64,000 nt of DNA from Apophysomyces variabilis (Eukaryota > Mucoromycota > Mucoromycetes > Mucorales > Mucoraceae), in NCBI GenBank assembly GCA_002749535.1, contig MZZL01000401.1:296796-360795 (forward strand), in the 5' to 3' direction. Numbering within the stretch: position 1 is the stretch's first letter; each line of letters starts with the position of its first letter. Positions 12,241 to 21,989 of this stretch are shown piece by piece. The notes beneath the pieces are model-generated. The model saw only the letters and a list, made by a program, of their open reading frames with translations, ran no database searches and had not been told where the DNA came from. Both the position numbers and the translations under genes were made by a program.

Positions 12241-12587
12241 ATGAGCGCTATCGGCCATGATTTGGAATGCGAACCATGGTCCGGAGATCTTTGCAAATCT
12301 CACTTTCTCTCTACTTCCACCTAACGATTCTTTTCCTGTGTACCGACTCTTACTTATCAAACATTCCATCTATTCTTCCCTTTCCTTCCCCTTCTCTGTC
12401 TCTTCTCCCTCCTTACATCCTATAGTCTACTTTGTATTTTGCCTTTTCCTTTTTCCCTGTGATTGCCAGGGGGTTCTCATCTCTTTCTCTGTGACCGAGC
12501 TAGAGTGGACATGTTGGATAACCGCAGCACTCACTGGTTAAGTGTCAATGTGTTGATAATAATAAAATACTTACTTTGACCTAGGTT
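12241..12587. other. pyrimidine-rich tail of the LINE relic, unassigned
   Basis: This follows the ORF1 relic directly. It is C/T-rich (CTTCCC/TCTTCTCCCTCC tracts, 12340-12460) and ends in an AATAATAAAA stretch near 12560. It may be the decayed ORF1-ORF2 spacer or a 3' end of the element. No intact reading frame of note was seen. Confidence 0.3.
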
Positions 12588-13110
12588 TTCCTTGTTCTCA
12601 GACACGGATACTTACCGTTATTCCTTCGTGGTTGTGCCAACTGCCTGGAACGGTGTGTGCAATAAGAGATAGTTGAAGTATGTTGTCCAAGAGCTATTGT
12701 GTCTTGAAGTTATATGCCTGCATAATGCTAGCAAAAACCGATCTTGTCGTACCTTATTTCACCCGATGCTTCTCTTGCGAGATGCCTCTTGTTCTATGTT
12801 TGCGCATTTCCGGAAAGAAATATATTAGTGGATCATAATTTTTGTAGTAGTATTTGTTACCTTTCATTGGAAGTCTAGCATGTCATTCCGTATTGTTCTA
12901 ATTCCATACTTGAGAAACTGATTTAGTAAATTTGGATGATGTTTTTCGATAAATTTTCTAATGTTTGTGCATTTTGACTTGCGCAGCTAGTTTTATCATA
13001 CATTATATTGATGAACGTATTAATAAAGCATGTAATTGAAGATGCAGTAAGAGAGAAAGCCAAAACAAAGGACAACAGAGGACAACTGTATAGAGAAGAA
13101 GCTCCTGCCG
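12588..13110 (+). repeat. dispersed degenerate repeat, copy A
   Basis: This segment aligns by eye, with small gaps, to 57105-57625. Shared landmarks include CCTTGTTCTCA near the start, TCTTGTCGTACCTTA in the middle, GCGC/GTGCTTTGACTT, TAGTTTTGTCATA-like strings, and ATCATGTAATTGA-GAT-AGTAAGAGA near the end. Identity is roughly two thirds by inspection. No intact reading frame spans it. The element class is unknown. Confidence 0.6.
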
Positions 13111-14814
13111 AATTTCGACGTCAGTCGATATAAAGAAGCGACAGCCTTTCTTCAATCAAAAATAATCTACACCGTAACTCACTGATCCTTTACATTCCTT
13201 TTATTTTGTTTTGTTTTGTTTTTGATGTACAATTCCTATAGAACCAAGGTTCAGTCTCTGGATCGGCAGTAGTCCTCATCTTCATTAATGCGGGTTTAGT
13301 CGGACAGGCGTCTGACCGAAAGCTCTCAAAAAAAAAGGCATCAACATCTCTGCAGCCCCGAACCAAACAATAAACATCACATCCCGATGCCAAAAGCTTC
13401 ACGCGATATGGATTGTCCCCCTAGAACTTTCATCTTACGCTTGTAATTTGCTTCCTAGAAAACAATACGGTTTCCAAACAGCTGTATAGCACAAGTTCAT
13501 TGGTCATACAAGCATCGCAGATTTCCTAATCTAGCATTCATTGCGCACGGTCATCCGTGACGCCCATTCCCCCATCGGCAAGCGTAACCACTGATTACAG
13601 AATAGCACATAACTTTTAACTGTTGTCTTTTTGCATTACACTTTTTCTTTTGCGTATAAATTTGGGAGCAATGCAATGTTGAATGCGTACTTTGTTAATT
13701 GTAATGCGTGATGACGCAACGAAACGGAAATGAAGTTCTAATTCAAGTCAAGAAGCTGCATCTTTAACCGCTATTTCAGGCTACTGATTTCTTATTTCTT
13801 TATCTGCTGTATGATAATGAATATCAGTGATGCATTTATGCTTTATAACAGAGGCCTTTACTAGATTAAAGTTGTAAATGGCATCCGGTTTGCTTACTTC
13901 TACTGAGTCGATGTTATGCTGGTATATGATTGGCTGGCTGTAATAACAGCGAGGTTTATGCAGCCCTCCGTGGTACGACATATAGGTGCAAACGTTAAAA
14001 GAAGAGAAAAAGACGGTTTGTAAAGTGGAATAAAATGGTTTTATAAATAAAAGCCTTTTGTAAACGTGGTATGGAAAGGCATGTTATGCTTCTCGTGTGC
14101 AAATGCGCTTTGTGGAGCTAATGACGGCAAACAAAGCCCTTCAAATGACCGAAATGCGATTGGTTGCTATTTCGCAATCGACCAACACAGTGTCTGACTT
14201 CAAGTCAAAATGGACAGAATATAAAGAAAAAAAGAAGGGCTATAAAGTTGATGGGCAGTGCTACATATTGCATACGGTTGCGGCGTTACTGGTGCCTATG
14301 GTTTTAAGTTTTACTATGCATAAAGCGACGCGTTTATGCATGCTTTACAGGAACAAAAGTGATGTACTGCATCACTTCTTTGTTTCTGTTTCGTGCCCAT
14401 GCAAACTGATGCTAAGAATTACTTGTATAAAACATTCAACATTCTACTCTCATTAGACGAAGATTCGATCCGAACCACATTGCATAAGACTATACTCATT
14501 TTGGGTTGCTTTCTATTTTATTTTTTAATAAGAAGAAAGTACAACACGTACAAGCTAGAAATGAAACCTGGATCTATGCTAATCTGTGTCTGATCTGTTT
14601 TTGCTTGGAGTGGACCATTAGCCCATCACGGCCGCATAAATGCAAGTACCTCATTCACTTTCCATTTGTTTTGATTCCGTACATATTCTGTTCAAAACCA
14701 AAAGCAGTTACCTCGGTAATATACTAAATTCTTTTTCCAAATTTTTTATTGATGTTTTCATATAACGTTAACACTACTTCTTGCTACAGACCCTATCGGC
14801 CCTGCTAATGCAGC
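13111..14814. other. gene-poor AT-rich spacer
   Basis: No gene was recognised. Short open frames exist (a minus-strand 70-codon frame at 13190-13402 and a plus-strand 119-codon frame at 14097-14456), but they lack family character and codon-use evidence. The stretch is AT-rich with short A and T runs. It separates the dispersed repeat from the ORF2 relic. Confidence 0.4.
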
Positions 14815-15972
14815 AAATCGTTCAGTTGAAAATTGATTTTATTAGAATGCCAATGAGCACTTGCGCCATTCGGCCTATCTGCTCTAGCTAGATCGAAAAA
14901 AGAAGTAAAAAAGACTAAAGAGAAGAAAGAACTAAAAAATCCCTTGGGCTCTGAAGGGCAAAAAATGAGGAGAAAGGAATAGTGAAATAAGTAAGAGGAC
15001 CAGGGGAGCAACAATGGATAACATGGAGATATGGGGAAAGAGTGGAGAGTGTTAAGAGGACGAGTCAGGGAAAGAGGTGGTGGGGAGGAATGCCAGTGAT
15101 GCATTTGGAGGCTTGGATATCCATTGAAGAAAAGGGCTGGTTGTTGAGGATTCAGGGGTTATGTCATCCGGTGGGCGGCAGAGGCGGTCTATGTCGAGCA
15201 GTATGGAGGAGAGGGTGGGCCATATGCGTTGCCAGTGAAGTATTTGTTGTTGCGATTGAGGTGGGCGGGTGGGAAGCTGGTTTAGGGTGTAGGAGAGGGG
15301 GTCAACGACGACAACGGGCACGTTCAGTTTACTATGACACTGCAGACAAGATATCACGTGGGCACGAGAGAGCTGGGCTTGTTCAGGGCAGTTTCCACAA
15401 GGCCAAGGCTTGCCAGAAGGCATCCACCCGAGTCGCCAGCGGATACGTCGGCTGCGTTCGTGTCGAGTCATCGGTATCCATAGAATAGGGTCAATCCCTA
15501 GATAAGGCCGACAGGCTTTTAACAATACCATTTTTGGGCCTGTATAATTGTTCCAAAAGCGGTCGTGAAGAAAGGAGCGTATTTGGTTGCGAAGCAACTT
15601 AGCATCCACTGCCGAGGTGGAGGGAGGGAGTCGGCGCCAGAGGGGATTCTTTTTCAGTTGGGACCAGCGAGAGAGGCGGGAACAGTTGATGCGAGGGAGG
15701 AGAAGGGTAAGAAGGGCATCATCTGGAAGGTGTTGTGCCCGAGCTAGGAACTTTGTTTGTAGGATAGGAATCCGAGAGGACATGGCAGGAACATTACCTA
15801 AGTGGCACATAACAGCAGTCGACGAGCGACTGTGTCCGCCATATAGACATCTCAGGCAATTGTCTTGTGTGGTTTCCAATAGCTTGATTTGTGTCCCGGT
15901 CACTGGTTGAATAGCCATGCCATATTCCAGGATGGGCCGCAAGAATAAGCAAATCGTTCAAGGACAAGAGAG
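14815..15972 (-). pseudogene. 5'-truncated LINE ORF2 (reverse transcriptase C-terminus) relic
   Basis: The minus strand carries the end of a LINE ORF2 after the reverse transcriptase palm. It begins with the thumb-like RPILEYGMAIQPVTG near 15942, continues as ETTQDNCLRCLYGGH and SSRIPILQTKFLARAQHL, and has a Cys/His knuckle-like CGNCPEQAQLSRAHVISCLQC (cysteines near 15330-15380). The 3' end near 14815-14860 contains an ATAAAAT signal. Most of ORF2 (endonuclease and RT core) is missing, as expected of 5' truncation during target-primed reverse transcription. Sequence just upstream of RPILEYG shows frame breaks. The MULE transposon is inserted right at its 5' side. Confidence 0.72.
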
Positions 15973-15981
15973 ATAATCGAA
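15973..15981. repeat. target-site duplication, left copy (ATAATCGAA)
   Basis: The nine bases ATAATCGAA directly precede the first base of the MULE left inverted repeat and recur directly after its right end at 21231-21239. A 9-bp duplication is characteristic of Mutator-like elements. Confidence 0.9.
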
Positions 15982-16318
15982 GGGATTTGCCTCGGGCACT
16001 CCCCTCGGGCACTCCTCCCCCAAATTATTTGAGCGCCGTTATGATAAAGTGGACGCCGCTTGATATATAAGCCAGTAAGAATATCAAGAAATAGCGGAGG
16101 AATAAAGCACAGGTAGCATCCAAACAACTAATAAAGTGCCGGAGACATTAACAGGCTATACAAAGTATAAAACATTTACATGCTAATCTATATAATAGTC
16201 TAACTAACAACGTTATATAAAATAAAGAGAGGCTATGCATAAGAACTTTATTTAAGAAGTTGTTCAAGATATGAAGAGGGAGTGCCCGAGAAGGTAGTGT
16301 ATGAGAGAGGGAGTGCCC
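15982..16318 (+). repeat. MULE left terminal inverted repeat (337 bp)
   Basis: Read base by base, this segment matches the reverse complement of 20894-21230 with no mismatch seen. The outer end carries the decamer CGGGCACTCC twice (near 15993 and 16005). The inner end carries the opposite-strand form GGAGTGCCC twice (near 16279 and 16310). These are good candidates for transposase-binding sites. Confidence 0.93.
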
Positions 16319-17294
16319 CAGAATTCATCGGAGTGTATAATGGACTGCCTACCTTTCATTGGAGCTTTGGGAATAGGATCACCCCAGAAAGTGGTAGATC
16401 TCTAATAGTCAGATGCCCCAGACATCACTACAATGTCTAGAACTAAAGCATGTAAAAAATTAAAAGGTTCGGTTGGGTTTGATAATATGATAGATCCAGC
16501 ACAAAGCAAAACCTAAATTAAAGCTGCTTACTTTGTAAATGTCGCCTACCAAGTAGATCATATTTTCAATAGCAGGTTTAAGTATATATTTAATTTAGAC
16601 TTAGGTTTTCATTCAGTAATCGTAACTAATTACGGGTGTACTTGTAAATAGCACGATTAATCTTCTACGTCAAGTAAAACCAATAAGCAGCAAATAAATC
16701 GGTGATAATCTTTTCGGTTAATGTAACTAATACGACATAATAAGCGGCACTCAAAAAAAAAAGATACCTACACAATGGGGAAAACTTTTAAAAAAAAGAG
16801 AAAAAGAAAAGGCATTGTCCGAAGTTTTGGGGATATCTAGAATTAGTGCCATATGATATACGAACTAGCAAAGAAAAAAAGGAAACAAACAAAGTCTAAC
16901 TTTAGGATGCATGCAAAGATTGGTTATTTATACAACGACATGAGCAAAGGTCTGCAAGAGAAAGAAAAAAGGACAAATGTCTATCTCAGCGTCAAAAAGC
17001 TATGTTATAATAAGTAGCGAAAATCACAAACTACACGCATACATAATAAAGCCACTTCTAGCTGAAATCAAATACTATATACCATATAACCCCATAAAAA
17101 ATCCCCAAGTCGATCGGATCACTTATTGATCTGCGGCAGGCATTGTGTATAAATATAGGGGCAATGTTCAGCTAACTGGTCTTTGCAATTCTCGTTACAA
17201 ACTTATTTGATGTAAGTAACCGCTATACGTTTATTGGGAAGGAACTAATGCCGTGTAATGTTTTATATGCTTTCAGATTATTCCCGCTATTAAG
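16319..17294. other. MULE 5' internal noncoding region
   Basis: About 980 bp of AT-rich sequence between the left repeat and the start codon, holding the presumed promoter. A probable 5'UTR intron runs from the GTAAGT at 17212 to the CAG ending at 17276. No second gene was seen on either strand. Confidence 0.6.
17148..17157 (+). promoter_or_regulatory. TATA box of the MULE gene
   Basis: TATAAATATA lies about 140 bp upstream of the transposase ATG and about 60 bp upstream of the likely 5'UTR intron donor, a normal TATA spacing for a start site near 17180. Function is inferred from position. Confidence 0.5.
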
Positions 17295-20200
17295 ATGCTT
17301 GATTTGATCAATACTGTCTATAACACCAAAGCTGAAGTTCTTACAGCCGCCCAAGTAAAGGCAAAGGAGCATGGATTTGCTGTTGTGACCAAGAGAAGCA
17401 ATGACAAGTCCATCTACATCAAGTGTGTTCATGGTGGAAAGTATAAGAACTGCCATGGTGTTACTGAAGAAGACCGGAAGCTCAATCGATCTACTGTCAG
17501 ATGCGATTGTCCCTGGCAAATGCGCGCATCATTCACCAAGCCTTTGCAAAAGTGGGTGGTGCGTTTTGTTGAGCAGCCGGACGTTCACAATCATGACATG
17601 GCCAAGGACGTCAGAATCTATCATCAGCATCGCGTTGCTACTGACGAAATGCAAGAGAGAATGGTGTCTATGACCAAAAATGAGAACAGGCCGGCAAAGA
17701 TATATGAAGAGATTCGAGGTGACGATGGCCAGCCAGTATTGAATATGAAAGATATATATACTTTCAGACAAAAAATTTTTGCACAAGACCGTAACGGCCA
17801 ATTCAGCAAGTTGTTTACTTTTTTGATCAAGCATGATTACATAGTTCGGTACAATTTGGCAGATGATGAGAAGACGTTGGACGCGATATTTATTAGCCAT
17901 GCAAACGCTATCCAAAAGGCACGCTGCTTTCCCGAGGTGGTTTTGATCGATGCTACATACAATACCAGTTCCACCAAGATGCCCCTCGTTAACATAGTTG
18001 GAATCAGCAATCTAGGGTCTGAAAAGCTGCGAACATTTCTCATTGCCTCTGCGCTGGTGACAAATGAAAAACGAGAGTCGTATGCATACATTGCTCAGCA
18101 AATGCAATCCGTGATCTGGCAATCAGAAAATCCGGGACTCTTTGTAACCGATAACGAAAAGGCATTGATCGGCGCGCTCGAGGAGACATTTCCCACTTCA
18201 AACCATATACTCTGCGCATGGCATATGAAAATGCACCTAAAAGATCGGTTTAAGGGCAGTTTTAAAGACGATAGCGAGGAGTCAAAAGAACTGGAAGCTG
18301 CCATTAATACGATGCTATACACGCGCACGGACGAGAAATTTACAAAAGCGGAGGATAACTACCGTAGCTTGGCGAAGAAAGCAGCTAAAATTCAAGTTGA
18401 CAATGACAATGACAAAAAAAGAAAAAGGCAAAAGAAGAACCAGGGAAAGATGAGTAAGAAGCAGAAGCAAGCAGAGTCTAAAATCAGCAACGACGATTGT
18501 ACAACAGATCCAGAGAAAGTAGAAGACATTCAAGACAAAAGGAAGGAGAAAATAAAAAAAGAAGAGCGCAAAAAAGCCATTGCCAAGAAAGAAAAAACCA
18601 TCCTTGATTATCTTGACAGGTATGGAACAGATTTTTTTTGCTGTATCATTACTGCTTATTAACATAACAATTATTGCTAGTGTACTATTGTATAAGAAAA
18701 AGTGGGCAGGACCAGAAGCTGAGAAATATCTGCATTTGGGAGCAAGAACGACACAGCGTGCTGAGGGTACACATTGGCGTATCAAAGAAACATTACAGAG
18801 TACTGGAAACCTGCTAAAAACATTTAATGCGATCGATATCTGGATGCGCAAAACGGTATGTAGCGTTTTTTCTAATAAATACAGTGCAAAACTTGGTATT
18901 AATTATAACAAATTTCATGCTTCTAGGCTGAACAAGAGCGATGCGAATTTTTCACTGAAAAGCACAAGATGCCAGTTATCGATGAAGTACACCAAGAAGC
19001 GCTTAAACCTTTGCTGGGGAACATATCTTTCTTTGCAATTAACGTTGTAAAAAGACAACTTCAAAGGTTGCGGAAGGCCCAATCAAAGAATAAGGGAAGT
19101 TCTTATTCAAACCAGGAACCTTGTTCATGTTCAAAGCCTATCAACTATGGTTTACCTTGTCAACATATGCTCCCAGCAGCAGGGGCCATCCCTCTTGATC
19201 TTATTCCTGCTAGATGGCATTTATCAACTTCTGAATGTAAGTTCATTTGTTAAACATAAACAGGGCTATTTAATGATTAATAATACCTACATAGTTACCA
19301 CACTGCCACTGACGTCAAAGTCCTCGGATATGGACGTACAAGAAGAATGTTCTGCGTTGCTATATGATATTGAAAAGCTTCTTCAAGAAGCAGAAACCGA
19401 CCAACAACGTCTAAATCTGGTTTCTCAGCTAAGGTCATTTATGAAAACTACGTTGAAGTCTACTGCTCTGTCGGATATCACTCTCCTTGTGGTAAAACCT
19501 AAAGGACGTCCAAAATCAACCAAAGGAAAGAGAAAGGCTTCAAAATTCGAAGATACAGCTAAAAAAGCAGAGAAAGAAAAGAAGAAAAAGAAGAAGGAGA
19601 AGAGAGAGACAAACAAGCATACGTCAGATGATACAGAGTCAGCAAGAGGAGAAACAATAGAAGCAGACAAGGAAGATGATCTATTTGTACTTCCAGCAAA
19701 ACGGGATCTTGAAGACAAATACATAGAGGAATCTAGGCGTAAAAGGTTAGGAAGACTTCACTTCCAGTATTTCATGTTAACCATAGGCTCAATAGAAGCA
19801 AGGTCAACCCGCCGGTCAAAACTATTCACTTTAAGGTGAACTCGTCCATACCAATGGAGTGCTACAACGGTACAATTGATGTCAAATCAGACGGTTGGTG
19901 TGGCTTCCGAACAATTGCTTTGTTAGCAAAGGGTAACGAGGATGAATTTCCCGCAGTGAAAGCAGACATGATCAGAACGTTGGATAAGTATGCCGACATT
20001 TACAGAAAGATTTTTAACTACGATGTGGACGAGTTGCGAACCATTATTTCCTACGGAATCACTTTCCAGGAGCCATATCCACCATGCCCAATGGAATACT
20101 GGTTTATATCACCGTATTGTGTACAAATTGCTGCAGACACATACGAAACACCAATCGCCCTTTACTCAGATGACGAAAGCAGAAATGCAGCGGGGGACTT

Positions 20201-20492
20201 GATATATCAGCCGTTGCTTTACATGCCGCATATGCGCCCCAAAAAAGGATCAAGACCAATTCCATACATCATACATCATGTCAGTAACTGTCATTGGGCA
20301 ACCATCAAACTTAAAAGGAGTATAAAGATGACATGGCCGATGGTTGATCATTTTTGTGAAGAGGCCATTAAGCAGCTAAATCCAAAAAATCCCATAAGAA
20401 CATTTTGGAGATATCTCTCTATTCAAAAAAAGAAAAAAACAGATCAAGCTGTAGTAAATAGTGATAAATATATAGAAATTATTGAAGATTAA
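17295..20492 (+). CDS. MULE transposase fused to an OTU-type cysteine protease
   Basis: Five exons (17295-18619, 18681-18855, 18927-19236, 19295-19745, 19787-20492) sum to 2967 nt, giving 988 aa. Residues 1-110 are a FAR1/WRKY-GCM1-like DNA-binding region (C44, C53, C70, C72, H98, H100). The transposase core has D219 (VVLIDATYN), D286 (FVTDNEKAL), CAWHMKMH at 307-314 and E470 (TQRAEGTHWR); a Lys/Glu-rich insertion (about 362-435) lies before that Glu. A SWIM finger has C566, C568, C578 and H580 (GLPCQHML). A Lys-rich linker (about 655-750, with a KPKGRPK AT-hook-like string) leads to an OTU domain at about 780-930. Its DGWCGFR carries D789 and C792, and NCHWATIKL carries H923. Excision and insertion by the DDE core is established for the family. 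What the protease does for the element is unknown. The OTU part joins the transposase only through a 41-bp intron (19746-19786), so transcript data should confirm the fusion. Confidence 0.9.
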
Positions 20493-20818
20493 AAGCCTCT
20501 ACACTAAAAGCTTGCAAACAATATATAATATTTTTTAGTACACATTTTTAGTTATCTTCAATTATGGCTGTAGTGATTATCATGTAATCAGATTTTCTGT
20601 TTGATTTTTATTTCCAGACTTTTACAAAACTGCAAGTTATACATTGTTTATTTGCCTTAATTTTTAACTTGTTGGCACTTTTAGACATTCTAGTGATGGT
20701 TGACCTGATCTTACCGAATTGATTTATATGTGTAGCTGTAGCCATAATGGAAAGTAGCAGTTAGGTTTCTTAGCATTTTTATTAGGGCTTCCTACTTCTC
20801 CTGGGCACTCCGTTATAG
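20493..20818. other. MULE 3' internal noncoding region
   Basis: AT-rich sequence downstream of the transposase stop, with several T-rich tracts and one isolated CTGGGCACTCC near 20801. No coding sequence was seen. Confidence 0.5.
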
Positions 20819-20941
20819 ACACTACCTTCTCGGGCACTCCCTCTCTCACACACTACCTTCTGGGGCACTCCCTCTCTCACACACTACCTTCTCGGGCACT
20901 CCCTCTCTCATACACTACCTTCTCGGGCACTCCCTCTTCAT
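20819..20941 (+). repeat. 31-bp tandem repeat at the inner edge of the right TIR
   Basis: Four head-to-tail units (20819-20849, 20850-20880, 20881-20911, 20912-20941) share the pattern ACACTACCTTCTcGGGCACT followed by CCCTCTCTCAc; the last unit is one base shorter. The array crosses the inner boundary of the right inverted repeat, so the left end holds only about 1.5 units. Each unit contains the GGGCACTCC core that also occurs at the extreme ends. Confidence 0.9.
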
Positions 20942-21230
20942 ATCTTGAACAACTTCTTAAATAAAGTTCTTATGCATAGCCTCTCTTTATTTTATATAAC
21001 GTTGTTAGTTAGACTATTATATAGATTAGCATGTAAATGTTTTATACTTTGTATAGCCTGTTAATGTCTCCGGCACTTTATTAGTTGTTTGGATGCTACC
21101 TGTGCTTTATTCCTCCGCTATTTCTTGATATTCTTACTGGCTTATATATCAAGCGGCGTCCACTTTATCATAACGGCGCTCAAATAATTTGGGGGAGGAG
21201 TGCCCGAGGGGAGTGCCCGAGGCAAATCCC
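20894..21230 (-). repeat. MULE right terminal inverted repeat (337 bp)
   Basis: Reverse complement of the left repeat at 15982-16318, with no mismatch found by eye. It ends GAGTGCCCGAGGCAAATCCC and is followed directly by the right target-site copy. Confidence 0.93.
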
Positions 21231-21239
21231 ATAATCGAA
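21231..21239. repeat. target-site duplication, right copy (ATAATCGAA)
   Basis: Identical to the nine bases at 15973-15981. Together they mark the insertion point and the element boundaries. Confidence 0.9.
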
Positions 21240-21520
21240 AGTCCTTCCCTTTAGCCAGTCACATAAAGAAAAGTATAAAAGAACGTCGTTTCCTCGTTTC
21301 TTTTTCGCTTTGTCTACAGTTTAGTTACAGGTTAATTACAGGTTAGTTTTTATTTTCTTTTTTTCTTTTTTTTTCGTTTCTTTCGATCGTTTGATCCCGT
21401 TAACAATAAAGATCCTGAGGACCGATAGTGACTGTTAAGTTTTATTGTTGTCCTAAGTTCCAATTGGTCCCTCAAAAATTAATAAAGATCGCGGGGACTA
21501 GGGCAATAATAACTTTCAAG
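21240..21520 (+). other. LTR-like or promoter-like relic
   Basis: A TATA box (TATAAAA, 21274-21280) is followed by a short tandem GTTA(C/A)AGGTTA stretch, T-rich tracts and an AATAAAGATCCTGAGGAC signal near 21403. A weaker second version, AATAAAGATCGCGGGGAC, lies near 21482. TATA plus polyadenylation signal over about 150 bp is what a retrotransposon LTR fragment would show, but no second copy, clean ends or primer-binding site was found. Confidence 0.3.
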
Positions 21521-21633
21521 TGTTGTGGTTGGGTTTGGGAGCCGGATGGCTTGAGGTGGCGCGCAAGGGCAAGTGCGGCGCGCGGGTGCGGGGTGGCGTG
21601 GAGGACATGGGGGCAGTCTCATGTCAGTGCCAT

Positions 21634-21912
21634 GCCGAACTGCACCAGGTCCATGGCCGCACTTCGACCATTCGCCGTGCATGCCGAGCTGCACCACCTC
21701 GATGCCCCGATTTCCAAAAAATATGGGGAACTGCATCACCTCGATGTACCGATTTTAAAGGCATGCCGAACTGCAACACCTCTATGTTCGAATTTACAAA
21801 CGGCACGGGGTACTGCATCATTTCAATGTTGGATTTTAGGCGGATGGCGAACTGCATCAATTCCATGCTCCGATTAACAAAGCGCATGGGGAACTGCGTC
21901 ACCTTAGTTTTG
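21634..21912 (+). repeat. GC-rich degenerate minisatellite, about 40-bp period
   Basis: Six to seven diverged units begin with GAACTGCATCACCTCGATG-like text, at about 21634, 21684, 21726, 21768, 21810 and 21849, with a partial unit near 21892. Unit length is about 39-50 bp. The region is much more GC-rich than its surroundings. In the reverse frame the units give a repeated 13-14-residue pattern (MQFAIRLKSNIEM and similar), but no family was recognised. Confidence 0.65.
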
Positions 21913-21989
21913 GGGTTAATTGCGTGGCAAGACATCATCTGTCAGCCTGGCAACCGCAAACCAAGAAATACAGACTAAACCTGACGGTA

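Larger units (their letters stand above)
15982..21230 (+). mobile_element. intact-looking MULE DNA transposon carrying a transposase-OTU protease gene
   Basis: The element is 5249 bp long. It is bounded by long terminal inverted repeats (15982-16318 and 20894-21230) and a 9-bp duplication. It begins GGGATTTGCCTCGGGCACTC and ends with the reverse complement of that. It holds a single spliced gene (17295-20492) coding for 988 aa: FAR1-like region, MULE DDE core, SWIM finger and OTU protease. About 970 bp of AT-rich sequence precedes the gene, and about 400 bp with a 31-bp tandem repeat follows it. The terminal repeats, the duplication and the open frame are all undamaged as far as can be read, so recent transposition is likely. 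Activity itself is inferred. Confidence 0.92.

Noticed and set aside
14097..14456. 119-codon plus-strand open frame
   Set aside because: No domain, no conserved string, and it lies in a repeat-rich spacer; a chance open frame is the simpler reading.
20819..20941. CRISPR array
   Set aside because: Units are head to tail without unique spacers, lie inside a eukaryotic transposon, and part of the array is in the inverted repeat.
21428..21978. Overlapping open frames of about 150 codons on both strands in the GC-rich repeat
   Set aside because: Long frames in three frames at once are explained by GC richness and tandem repetition; there is no start context or family support.
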